The translations under genes were made by a program, and so were the position numbers. The notes beneath the pieces were generated by a model. It did not search any database and was not told the origin of the DNA. It saw nothing but the letters and a program-made list of their open reading frames with translations. Positions 10,901 through 38,500 of a DNA stretch of 64,000 nucleotides are shown here, piece after piece (position 1 is the first letter of the stretch; the number at the start of each line of letters is the position of its first letter). The stretch is taken from NCBI GenBank assembly GCA_964035545.1, contig OZ037765.1:29190004-29254003 (forward strand), in the 5' to 3' direction. The DNA is from Bugula neritina (Eukaryota > Bryozoa > Gymnolaemata > Cheilostomatida > Bugulidae).

Positions 10901-11538
10901 TAATGCGCAATAAGGTCTTTTTTCATGTAAGGAAAAATAAATAAAATTACTGTTGAAAAATCCTAAATCAGTTTTTGCAATATAATATAATTCTAAAAGT
11001 TTTTGCTAGTTAACTATTGACAACTTAAGGATCAATGATAAAAATTTGAATACCGGTTATTTTCTTTGTAATAAAAATAAACAGTTTCCTTAGCTCTTTA
11101 CACAAAAACCGCTTACATGCTGTGTGCATATGCACCTTGCATATTTGTACAAGTTGAAGATTTTTGCATAATATAGTTATAAAACTTGAGAAATTTTCTT
11201 AAAACTCCAGAGTTTAGTTTTATCACATTTTAAGAACTCTCGCGAAAATATTATATATTTCATGTGTTCTATATACAGTTACAAATAGAATGCAAATCCC
11301 ATATTTTGATACACAAATTATGAACATGCAGTTATATACTGGGTGTTGTTCCATTAGTGTTATTGGCTTAAAGCTTGATCAAGTAACCACTATATGGAAC
11401 TTTCGCAGATATAAAAATTTAAATACTGGCATTTTAACTTCATACTATCAGCACGTGCTGAGGTAGATATTATACAATACTCACGGATGCTAGTAGTCTT
11501 AACAGCGGATTTAAGCGGTTTTACACTTCTTCTGTGAT
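7986..11538. other. Intergenic DNA upstream of gene A
   Basis: No coding exon recognised on either strand. It contains a short tandem repeat at about 8268-8312 (unit CACAATTACTTGTATAATAC) and an (AT)n run near 8150-8165. The 62-65 aa open frames at 9869-10066 (minus) and 10756-10944 (plus) show no recognisable motif. Confidence 0.55.
11410..11460 (+). promoter_or_regulatory. Possible core promoter of gene A
   Basis: TATAAAAA at 11410-11417 and a perfect 12-bp palindrome CAGCACGTGCTG, containing an E-box, at 11449-11460 lie 80-130 bp before the gene A ATG. Placement fits a promoter but neither site is diagnostic. Confidence 0.25.
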
Positions 11539-18781
<7,243 letters not shown>

Positions 18782-18795
<14 letters not shown>

Positions 18796-18925
18796 CTTTT
18801 CAACACATCTGTAGCTTTTCAACACATCTGTAGCTTTTCAACACATTTGTAGTTTGTTAGCACAATTGTAGTGTGTCAACAGATCTGTAGCTTTGTTAAC
18901 ACATCTGCAGTCTATCAACACGTCT
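18782..18925 (+). repeat. Minisatellite spanning the gene A stop codon
   Basis: A 19-bp unit CAACACATCTGTAGCTTTT is repeated three times exactly (18782-18838), then as degenerate copies to about 18925. The first unit supplies the TAG stop at 18793-18795; the others are 3' UTR. Confidence 0.9.
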
Positions 18926-21301
18926 CAGCTTGTCAACCTGACTATATAGTCTGAGGTATCTATACTATTACTTTATAAATGAAAAACACCACAGCCTTAA
19001 ATTGAATTAAAATGTTTAGATTAAAAGCTTAGTTCCTACAGCAAATGCTACTACCTTGGTTTATTGTAAGCTTTGAATGGTGATCAAATTCTTTTAGCCG
19101 CTTTTTGTTATATATAAAATATTGTCTGTATTTTTCTAATTTTTTTAACTTTTTGCAAACAATAATTGTTAAAAATAACAGTTTTATATTAGAAAACAAA
19201 TGTATGCCCATAATTATTTTTATAAAAAATAAGCTGCAAAATACTGATGGTGTGCAATAAAAAAGCCTGTATTCAAAATGATACTCATGTGCCTTACAAT
19301 AGCAGATACTGCTTTTCGAATGGCATAAATTTTTCACTGCCACGAAGCACCTTTACTGTTATTAAATGATGTACTGCCAAATAAAAAAGCTAAATAGCTT
19401 TATGACAAAAGTGCATCTCCCAGACAGCTTACTATCTATGATATCAATATCAATGCATAGAAATATCCAGTGCTTTACATTCAATGCCAGGAGTGATTGC
19501 AATCATGGACTCTCTTATGGACTTTCAGTCACATAAGAGTTTAGTATGGATCTCTGCCAGATTTATCTGCCAACTTTTCTTACCAGCATACAACAAACAG
19601 AGGGTTTAGTATTACCTAGCAATTTCTTCTGAGCTGTTCCTTTACCTTTACCTGCATCATTCTTTAAACATGAATGTGCCAATATATCAGAAGCCAAAAT
19701 TCTGTCAGTTAAAATAGTACCAGATTGAAGAAGCTGCTTGTTAAGCATTGGAAAATATAACTAGGGTTATAGTTCAATGGTTCTACTCACTCGGCAGTCT
19801 GTAATGAAGTCCTCATGCAGTCTTTACTTTTACTGCTTCAATAGCCAATGTCCAAGCCATACAAGCTGGTAGGAAATCCGAATTCTTGTAGGGCAGTTAG
19901 CCAATCACCTCAGGGTAGCTTGTAGCTACTCTGATAAATACTATAAACCACATTATATTCCAAGCATATAACATCTACTTACAATTTGATTATTAAATAA
20001 TAGCTTTCTAATCTAGATTTTGCCTAAATGCACATTAGTAGTATAGTGAGCCACTTTTCAACTATTTAATATTTGTTAGCCTTCTTTAATTAGTATAAGT
20101 GAAACGTTGGAGAGGTATATGGTTTCTGCAACACAATTGATATTAATCTAGCTCTCACATACATAAATTCTTAAGCATGTAGCAAAGTATTGCATTTCGA
20201 TCCATGCTTCAACTAAATTTCTGTCCACAAAGAATATAAATGATAAAATTTTAAACTCCAAAGAAAAACATTTAAGTAGATTAATTTTTAAACTGTGAAT
20301 ATAACTTGAAGTTTTATACAGCATGATTTCACTTTGACTGTAAAACCATGACATCTTGCATGCAAGCATATTTTTATTTATGCATTTGTATTTTGTATTG
20401 TATATATTATTTCCGTTATATAAAATGCGCGTGGTTCTATTACAGTTGACACAACACACAGCAGTACTGTTATAACATAAACTGTTTTATTCTATAAACT
20501 AAACCGTTTATATATAGGTGGTGTACAATCATACATTATTATGAAACAATATGAAGGAGTATTACTTCCTGTTGCAATATCCTGTTGTCACAAACAAGTT
20601 ATAGTAAACAACAATAACAACAATGAGTTGTGCAAGTGGGTGATTGTAACACAAACACTACACATATGCTAAATGAGTTAGTGATGCAAGATTTCAAACT
20701 TTACTACCAGCTGTTATTCCCTTGTAGCACTACATTATGATATTTTTACAGCTATAACGGTTTTTTATCCTTGAAAATATTTTCTATAGATTTTTCAGTT
20801 AGTAAAGTTCGTAGTGATTCAAGAAAGAAATTTTTGAGGTTCTTAAAATAAACAATAATTAGAAGTTAAAACAGCGGACAAACCTTTCAACCTCCACTAA
20901 TTATTTGGTTCTAAGAATCATTAAATTTGTAATTAGTTTGCTTTCTAAAGTAAATAAATTCAAATAAACTGCATGTAATCATAGATGAGACTTTAATGTG
21001 CATTATAGGCGGTTCGTATTTGTAATAAATGGTTTCTTATACACCAAATACAGAATAAACATTTATTCATAAAAATAGTGTGTAGAGGTTAAGTTTCTGT
21101 GACAACTATTTGTTTAGCAGCTCGTGAGGTGGTGTGAACTGCATTATCAGTTTTCTACATTTCCCGTGGGTCAACTATTATAACTTGCATGAGCATATTA
21201 TATAAATATAGTATATAAACTTATATATTTATCTAAATCTAATAGAAGTGGTACAAACTGTATAGATTACAGAGCAATACAATATTATATGTTAATGTTA
21301 G
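18796..21301. other. Intergenic DNA between genes A and B
   Basis: Starts with the gene A 3' UTR. No coding exon recognised. A 61-aa minus-strand frame at 19563-19748 is the least random-looking open frame but matches no family I recognise. Confidence 0.5.
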
Positions 21302-21600
21302 TTTAAAGTATTTTAATTGAAGTATTGAAACTCACATTGCTTTATATATAGGCTACCTACCTAAATTAAAAAATGGTACAAAGTCTTAAAGAAAGAAACT
21401 TTGCTCATAACAAAAGAAAGCCTATTGGCTGTAAATAACACAACACTTTTGTGCTTAGAAAATTTAGGTTAGTCTTTTGACAACTTTATTTACTTACGTA
21501 GCAATTAGACTGCATGTCACTGGAAACCAGTGCATTCCACTATCTGCCAGAAGTTATTCTTTAGTGGTTTTCTGTTTTCCTCCAGTGAATGCATAGTAGA
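21302..21600 (-). repeat. Inverted copy of gene B exon 1/intron 1 sequence (left arm)
   Basis: 299 bp that is the diverged reverse complement of 22165-22463, covering the 3' part of gene B exon 1 and the start of its intron 1. The arms are separated by 564 bp that include the gene B promoter and translation start. Confidence 0.88.
21498..21600 (-). pseudogene. SLC5 exon 1 fragment, inverted, with a stop codon
   Basis: The minus strand repeats gene B exon 1 from the CTACTATGCATTCACTGG segment through GCTAC|GTAAGT, including an intact donor. A TAT codon (Tyr of KEYLLA) has become TAA, so it cannot encode the segment. No ATG portion and no following exons are present. Confidence 0.85.
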
Positions 21601-21936
21601 GTTTAGTAGTTGTGATATATGTTATTGTGTGCCAGTTTATATGATATTATAAGAGTGTAAAACTAAATGGATATCCATGTTACAATATAAGCTAAAGTTC
21701 GAGGTGAACTGACAAACTATTTACTTACTTATTTAGTTGTGTATTAAATGCATGTTTGTTTTTATACACTTTAGCTGCTATTTTATTACCATATTACAAA
21801 TGTTGTCTTATATTTTGCCTTCTGTTATTCTCACAATATAGGGATTGATGTCAAAAATTCTTGACATGCTCTCAAATACATGTTCAGTATATGGTAATCT
21901 ATAACTGCTGGTAACCCACTAGAAGGGCAATAAAAA

Positions 21937-22000
21937 GCAACAAATGGAACGATCAACAACAGCCAATAGAAAAGCTTGATTGTTGTTTTGTTAGAAAATT
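21937..22000 (+). promoter_or_regulatory. Gene B promoter block with CCAAT box
   Basis: A 64-bp block aligns without gaps to 32414-32477 upstream of gene C (52 of 64 identical by my count). AACAACAGCCAATAG holds a CCAAT box at 21963-21967, about 120 bp before the ATG, flanked by inverted AACAACA (21955) and TGTTGTT (21981). The equivalent position and conservation in two paralogues support a promoter role. Confidence 0.55.
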
Positions 22001-22088
22001 AAAAACAGCATTATAAAATCACTCCCATTTAATCTAATAGTTAGTCTCTAGATTCCTGTTAAAACTTGTAAAACATTATTTCTGTGGC

Positions 22089-29789
<7,701 letters not shown>

Positions 29790-32413
29790 CTGAAACAGAA
29801 ATGACTTAACTGTACAAGTTTATTAGTTTTTCACTCCTATTCTGAAAAGAAATACAAAAATTATGTTATCATGTTTATTTAAATTTTTGTTTGTTATCTT
29901 GTGATGACTTGAAAGTTGCTACAGAATTTTAGCTGAAGCAAGAGTGGTGCAACTATTCAATTAGTTATTTTTATTACTATTTCAGTATATTATGCAATAA
30001 CAGAGCACATAAAATTTCACATTTGCTGTTTAGCTAAGCTCCTAATATTGTCTTGTAATTACTAAAGGAATAAATCTACTTTGTTATTATATAATATAAT
30101 AGAGTTGAATTTTGTATGCATATTCCCTAATTTTGTTGTAGATGGTTTGCTTATTTTTTTAGATGGCTTAATCGTGCTGTGCTTACATATGTTTGTGTTA
30201 ACAGCTGATATAGCTGGTAAATTTTTATCTTTGTTAAATCTGCAATAAATATTCTGAGTAGAACAATAAAGCTTGCAAATTGCAAATAATTACTGGTATG
30301 CAGTGTGTATAATTGAGGTTTAGGAACAATTTGGCCTAGAACACTTTTGATAATTAATTATGTAATATGCATTAGGAAGCCATATTGCATTATGCAAATG
30401 ATTTTTCTTTACCAAATTCAATGCAACAAGGCTGTAGTGTTTTCAAATCATAAATGAGTATTGTGTATTTCACTGTCTCAGTATTTGAATTTAGACTCAA
30501 AATAATGTTCTTTATTCACCAAATCTATCATATATTTGTGAATCATTCGAGTGCGGTATAATTTATGTTTCATTTTAAGTTAGAATCTCTCTCTGCAGTC
30601 GGTCAATTTGACAATGACTGATGTATGTTCTAAATCACACTCCTGGTCTGCTACGTTGAAAAAACATTTTTATAAAGGATAACTATGCTATTCCCAACAG
30701 GCCATGGGCAGTGCTATTAATATAGCCATGCTTACCCAGGAGGGATAAAATTGCTATATCAAAGTTATTTTAAGGAGTTGATGTCAATGCTAACTTGGAT
30801 GCAGTTCGTTCAAAAACACATGTTTTGTACAGCACCATCATTTAAAACACAACATGCCTTGGACATTCAGCAATCCTGGGTAACCATTTGCTACTGATTA
30901 AACTTGCATTCTGACCAACTATAGATTAATGAAACATGATTGTGTTGAAGTGACATAACTTACAAGGTCATTCTATTTTATTTAACATGCACCATGCAGC
31001 AAATCTGGTCAAACATGCAAGTAAACTTGCTCAAATTTCATAAAAAATGCCATTTGGAACACTTTCATGGGCTGATTTCAAATATGTATATAAGAAAAAA
31101 GACTAAGGAATGGCTCTGCAAAGCTTTCTTATATGACAGAAACACAGGCCTACTATGTATCCTATTTTCTTGAAGCACTTGCATAATGATGTCACTGCAT
31201 ATACTTCAGTCATAAGCGAGTTTAGATGCTAAAATATTTAATGATGTTTTGCAAAGTAGCTACCAATGCATGCTTTAACCTAGCGCGCTTTAAAATCTGG
31301 TTAAGATAGAAGATAGAATGTCAAACACATGTTTTCTGCATGCCTACACTAGAATGCCTTGAGTGCAAACATCTAACGCATGCATCAGTCACCAAACCCT
31401 GGAAAAATATTTGGCTTCATTATTACAAAGTTGTGCTTAATTAACGTCAATTGACTTGACCGGTCTAACAATGGGATCTCGAATATACAGATCACATATC
31501 TGGTACATAAGCCATGGAGTTTATAGATTACAGAATAAGGTTTGTATTGATATATAATATTGTATATCATTAGTGGTGTCCTATTTAGAGTTCACTTGTA
31601 ATACATTCATTTAATGTCTGCCAGTTTATATTATATTGTATAATATTATAAAACTAAATGTATATTAAGGTTACGTTATCAGTTGACCATCTGATTCTTG
31701 ACCCAATTATTTCATTTATATGCAGTGTAGCTATCTTGTAGATGAGGTACAAACTGTATAGATCATGGATAATGTTGGTGATGTATATAAGGTATATAAT
31801 ATTATGAGTGGGGGGCTCACTGGTTGTAATACATCATAATTGCTATTGCTTGCCCTAGTTTGAATGACTTTAAAAATCTTTCAAGGCTCTTTGGTTGACC
31901 ATCAAATTATTAATCATGATTATTATACGCCATATCCACTAAAGCCATAAACACCATCGTTACACTAGAACTAAAAACCTATTATTTTACATGTTATAAT
32001 TTTTGTTTCTGCCCTCATATACAAACCTAATCTCATACCAATTGCAATTAAATGACTACATAAACATGCAGATATACCCACTTATGTATATATAAATATA
32101 TACATATACGATAACCATGCATGCAGATTTAACCTGTATAATTTATTTTATGAAATTTAAATGTTAGGTAACTGTTGGTGAAATCAATTTATGCAACTGC
32201 CCTAACAATGAAATCCCACGTAATAAATTATACAGGTTGTTTTTAACATGTGTGATACAACTGCTGCGTCTTTTATAAATAGAAATGTTGTTGCTGCACA
32301 TTTTGTCATCTGTTTTTCTCACAATATTATGGAGTACCAAATGTACCAGCATAATTTATAAATAGAAAGTTGTTGCAATGCCCACAAAGTCATGTCCAGC
32401 AGGGTAATAACGT
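29790..32413. other. Intergenic DNA between genes B and C
   Basis: Gene B 3' UTR, possible poly(A) signal AATAAA near 30070, then non-coding DNA. The gene-proximal part resembles the sequence after gene C (about 42.95-43.1 kb). 30.35-30.6 kb resembles 33.54-33.76 kb. The CCAGTTTATAT... block at 31.62 kb resembles 21.63 kb upstream of gene B. These look like remnants of the tandem duplication or an old interspersed repeat. No gene seen. Confidence 0.5.
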
Positions 32414-32477
32414 GTAACAAGTGGAACAACTAACAACAGCCAATAGGAAGGCTTGCCTGTTGTTAGGTTAGATAATT
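32414..32477 (+). promoter_or_regulatory. Gene C promoter block with CCAAT box
   Basis: Counterpart of 21937-22000. The CCAAT box at 32440-32444, about 115 bp before the ATG, sits inside a perfect 8-bp inverted repeat TAACAACA (32431-32438) / TGTTGTTA (32458-32465). Confidence 0.55.
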
Positions 32478-32556
32478 CTTTCTACAGTTTGTAAAACCGT
32501 TGACTTTTAATCTTCAAGTTGGTTTCTGAAAGTTAGGTTGACAGATTTCAAGACTC

Positions 32557-35500
32557 ATGGAGCTGATATACTTCAGCTGGCCAGATTATTTGTTGGTAGC
32601 TATTGTGTTGGTAGTTTCTGCAGGAATTGGGTTCTACTATGCATTCACTGGAGGAAAACAGAAAACCACCAAAGAATATCTTCTGGCAGATAAAGGAATG
32701 CACTGGTTCCCAGTGACTTGCAGCCTTATTGCCACGTAAGTAAATGAAGTTGTCAAATGATGTACTTAAACTTTTTAAGTACCAGAAATATTTGCAGTAT
32801 TTCTAACTAGCGCTCTTTTTTGTTTGGGCTTTGTATTATTTTATATTAGGTAGGTAGCCTATTATAATGTAATATAAGTTTTTAGCACTTTTAATAAAAT
32901 ACTTTAAATTGATTAACGCAAGACTTTGAATTTGGTTAATGCCTATAAGATAGTTAAAAATTTTGGTAGCAATTATTAATTAATGTATCAAACTATTATA
33001 ACAAGGTGGGATTAATGTGATTAATGTGAATTTGTAGCTTTTTATTGCTAGCAAGTCGTAGAATTCTTGACACACTCCATTTACGCAATAACAAAATATT
33101 TATATATATCTTAGCTATAATCAGCTCAAGACTATTTGAAGACTTTAGGCTCAAAAATTATTTTATAAAGAATTCTGCTGATGCCGCATAATTGGAGACA
33201 TTATAAAACTTTAAACTTTCAAGTCAGCTCTGAAATTAAGTTTGTGTTACAGTTGCGAAAGATAGCTTGCAATGAAAGTTTATAGTTTCATAATAATGAA
33301 TTGGCGCAAACTAAATTACTAGAGTATACAACCATCAATCTAAATATGGTAGATATGTTTGAAAATTTTAATACTGCATAAATCAAGTGTATCGGGATTC
33401 TTCAAGGTGTCACAATTATTTTTATTCTCTCCGCACAAATAAAAACAGCCAATATCAAAAAGATCATTTTTTGTAAAAATTTGAATGCTAAAAAATATTT
33501 TAATCCACAAAAATCTTTCAGCAGTAAATTTTATTGTATAATAGGAAGCAAATTAGACTTGAATTTGCTTCACAGAAATTTGCCTCCTTATCAAATTCAG
33601 TACAACAACGCAAATTTAATGTTTTGAGGCTAATTATTGTTTATTCCAAAAGCCCAGTAGTTAAATTTTAAATTCAAAATATCAATCATACACTTATGAA
33701 TCATTTGGGCAGATTGATTAATGTTGAATAATTGTTTATATAAAAGATAATGCTATTCCATCAAACTTATGGCTGCAGCCATAACACAACCATTCAGGTG
33801 ATAATGTTATTTACATGCCAGAATTTATCCTAAAGGTTTAAGGTGGCTCCACGTTGGGGTTTTTCTGCGCCAAAAATATGTACCATAATTGCAACATTTT
33901 TATTATAGCAACATATTTTATACATTCAGAAACCCTGGTTAAACATAATATAATATTATGAAATCCTTATTTGCTGAATCAATGAGGCGTGATATTTAAA
34001 AGTATGATTCAGTTTTAATTTCAAACAACTTGAAATATTCATGTTGAAAACATTTACCTAAATGAGCCCAGCATTGTATCAAGGCCATTACAGAGTGCAA
34101 TATATTCCTTGGTGTCTCACATGTAGATTTCAGTTTGATTGTAGTGAGTTCAAAACAGAAACAAGTTAAAGTTTGATCTCAGTAACTTTGAGTCTGTCCA
34201 ACTTTCCTTAGCATATTTACAGTTTAATATCTCCTGCCAATTATTCTATCAATGATTGCCAAATTGATTTTAGCTCAGTAGCTTACACACCAAAGAGATA
34301 GTAGCAAAATAATACTAAACTCCTTCAATTATTTGCATTTTCAAATGTCAATAAAGTGAGATGGCATGTTATTATCTTGTAATGCACAATTAGGTAAATT
34401 TCTACCAGATTATTGCAATAAAGTGTTGAACCAAACAAAGCATAGTTATAGTTGTGCAGTATAGTGAGTAATCAATTTAATGAAAGCAATAAAAGTATTT
34501 CACAAAAAATGTAGCCTTGATCAATTAAAAACAGACTACCTAAATATTCTAACATATCACCATCAGATAAGAGAAAACAACTGCACACAACAAACATGTC
34601 AAAATATGACAAACAGGAAACCAAGTTTCTAAACAATGTTTGCTTTTTAAACAGATAATTAGTTAAAGTTATAGAATCAAAAATAGAAGCATTGGCTGAA
34701 AAAAGGACTTTGTTAAAAATATCGTGAGAATATAAGCAGGGTTGATGATAATATAGGGGATTGTAGCAACTATAGAAGGCCGTAGTCACCCTATATATGA
34801 GTACACAATAAGAAAACATTATAGTGAGAATTACTGGCATAATTTAATTTACTCAGTTACTTATCTATATAATTAAACAAAATGTGCCAGCACATACTAT
34901 AGCAATCAAATTTACCAGCATAAAATGACCAAATTTATGAAAAGAATTTACTATAATAATTTGGTCAAATCTACTATAGTATTGTAAATTGTTCTTTATA
35001 CCAAATACTAACTACAGAGCAATAAAATTTGCTGATGCCAAACACCATCAAAGGACAATCATCTAACAAAAGAAAACACCAGAAAACATGCACACCATGA
35101 AACATGGGAAGACAACTGCTAATCTGCAATAGACAACAAAAGCTTTTTCACAAATTCCTGAACTGGGTTTTAACGAAAAACATTTAACTATATGCATCAT
35201 TGACTTCTACACTGTTTTTGTAAATGTAAACCATTTATGTACATTAACCGCTGCTATGAAATCACTGCTAAGTAATTCTGACATGTTCTGTTACTTCTAC
35301 AAAACAATATTTTATCGGCCACAACTGAGTCGGCAAATTTGGCAGGACGCAAGTTCTGGCCGAGTTCTTACAATCGCATGATTGCAAACCTAACCAAGTC
35401 AATTCATTCTATGCTTTGGTTATGAATGAGATAATACTAGCCAGCAAAAAAATAAAGCTGATTCAGAAAGCCAAAGGCGCACTAAGCCAAACATTCAAAA

Positions 35501-38500
35501 CTGACGTCTAAAGTGAACTAAGTTGGTTTCTAGGGATAGAGCCTATACGCGGTGAAGATAACTACAAAATCAGCCGACAACGACATGCGAAAGCAGTATT
35601 TTCATAGATTCTAAATATTCAACTTCAAACCTGCATTTACACCTACTAAGAAGGTCTTGTGACCTAAGAAAAACTACTGGCACAAAAAAGCAATAGGAAT
35701 ACTAAACTGCTGCAGATATTAACTGAAATATATAAAAGCTAGACTACTGCTTGCCCTGAAATGACTATTTAGATCAAGATATTAAAGCATTACGTGAAAT
35801 TATTTATACAGATGAATGCTTAGCAGGATATGCTGATTCTGACTAAAGTGATTGTCGAAGATTGATGGGCAGCTACAGGATATGTTAACATATTAGGAGG
35901 AGCTTTAAATAGTTGGAAGACCTGAAAACAGTCAACCGTTAGGCCATTATGCTGTGAATTGCTGAATATATGGCTATTGGTAATGGGACCAATAAAATGC
36001 TAGGCTTGCTTATAACTTGTTTACTGATTCACTGTGTGCATTGTTGAACTTGATGCAATCTAAATGTTAATAACCAGGTATAGCTTTAAAAACTTAGGCA
36101 ATGCAACCAGTCAAAATCATAAGACCGTAAATGTTGTCAGGCCATTAAAGTCCATCAACATGCTATCAAGGCAACCGCCAACCCCTATACACATGGATTG
36201 AAATACTGTGAAGAGTGCTGAGATACAAACTGATAACTGGGAATTTATTTTATAAAATTGTTTTTTTTCTGTATTGGTTGCATCACCTAGCTGCACTAGA
36301 GGAGGAGTTTCATATTATGTTATGTACCAACAGCACAAGTTTTACTCTTTTTGAAAATGCTCCTGACATATTGATACAGATAGTTTGAGTTAAATGGCAG
36401 TCTACTAGAAAACAGCCACACTAATGTTGATCCTCTCAGACTGGTTGAAGATGAACTGATATGCATGAATAAATGGGAAAACAGCGATGGTTACTGAATA
36501 TTTTTGATTTTTAATTATCTGTTATAATGTGCAACAACGAAATATACAAAAACTAGTGTTTTAATTTGTTTAGTAGTTTAAAAATAAATTCATAATTCAA
36601 CTATTAAAAGTATTATTATTATTTATACAAAATAAATAAAATCTACATCAACATGCAGTAATAGATACAGATTGCCAATTATTGCATACCTACTGCTGTA
36701 TTTAAACTATGGGAGACAGATATATATTGTAATTTGCCCCAATAGAGAGATACCTCTAGCTACTAAAGCTATGCAGAATACAATTCAAAATGCTCTGCTT
36801 GCAGTTTTGAATCTTCGCTGTCGCTGTTAGGACTGCCTGGGGAAATTTATACTTTTGGCACAATCATCATATACGGCTTCATCTTCAAGCCCATCGGAGT
36901 AATAATTGCAGCCAAATTCTACCTGCCAGTTTTTAGGAAAGTGGGTGGCATCAGTTTGTACAAGGTAAAATATAATTAATACACATTTGTTTAGATATTA
37001 TGATAAAATACACATGTTTTGCTGTATAAACTATAGATGACTAATGTTTTACAGTTGTCTTTTCTTATTATTATTTACTTGTAATGATTTTTATTCATTC
37101 TTAATTAAAAAAAAACTGTTTGATCTTCAAACTTCTTTGAAGCTATATATACCAGCATAAAGTAGGCAATTTTATAAAATTATCTATGTTGTTGCAGCTA
37201 CCATCTGTATATAATACAAAGGAAACAATATGCATGCAAAGAATGGGGTTGTGGTTTGCACTACTGTTCAAACCCCACAATTGGTATACATATTATGTCA
37301 TTATATTTAGATTTATTTTATTTATATTTTAGTATGTGAGAGAGAGGTATGGTAGAGTAATACAGATGTTCATGTTAGTGGCTGGAACATTTCAAATGGT
37401 AAGCACATACGCTATTGTATATTATTACACAAGCAATAATACATCGCCCAACATCTATATAATGTTTTTATATCTTGCAAAACCTGCAAAAAACATTCAT
37501 TAATAATTTTAAACTAGAAAAATTAGAATGAGGTTTTGTTGCAGAATTTCGTGTTATCTGTTATTTTAATGTATAATTGTTAATTTAATGTTAATTGTTA
37601 ATCTAATGGTAATTGTTAATTTAGTGTTAATTGTTAATTTAATTGTTAATTTAGTGTTAATTGTTAATTTAATGATAAATGGGGAAGCAATTGCAGCATC
37701 AATTTCTGAATTTTTGTTTTAAGCTATTACTCCTAAATAGTGAAATGCATTTATTGGCAATTAACTTTGTATTTATTCTTCTGATGTGATGGCTTTATGC
37801 ATGTTTTAGTTGATGTTTTGCTCTCTTATCATGTTTGGACCAGCTTTATCAATTTCCGCTGGTAAGATTATATCTATAATACACATGAATAATTTTTTAA
37901 AACAAGAAAATATTTATAACACACTTCAATTCAAGAAATTGTTGAAATATTGGTTTGCTTGTAATTGTATGAAAATTACAGTATTTGTATAAAATTTATA
38001 TGCACCCCTATAAAACCTTGATTGATGTTTCTATTTTAGTTACTGGAGTAAACATATGGCTAGCTGTCATTTCAGTTGCTGGTGTAGCCATCATCTACAC
38101 AGTACTTGTAAGTTGGAGTTATTGCCCCTCTTTAGTAGCTTATCGTATTAAAGATATTTGTATTCTGTTCAGAATTCAAACTATTTTTAAATTGGTTTAT
38201 TGCAAAGATTTAAATCAGATGGGTAGAAATTTTGGTCACATCAACTGTTAGTGAATTAGTTATATAATTATTGCATAATTAAGAATTATCAGTAATTCAG
38301 CATGTAAAGCTCACTTCAACAATTTGGTAGAAGGTTACTCCATCCAGCTGGAAAACTAGCAACATGTAGAATTTTAAAATTAAAAACAATAAAAAAGTTA
38401 ATATTTGTGGATTATATATATTCAATGACTATAAAACTCATAAAACATTAATATGGTTAGAAATTTTGTTTTGTTTTTCAATAATAATAATCAATATAAT

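Noticed and set aside
19563-19748. 61-aa minus-strand frame with QLLQSGTILTDRILASD
   Set aside because: Looks slightly protein-like but too short and without flanking exons or known relatives; could be a decayed fragment.
34472-34840. 122-aa minus-strand frame in gene C intron 1
   Set aside because: Longest open frame in the intron but Cys/Leu/Phe-rich with no recognisable domain, no splice partners and AT-driven composition.
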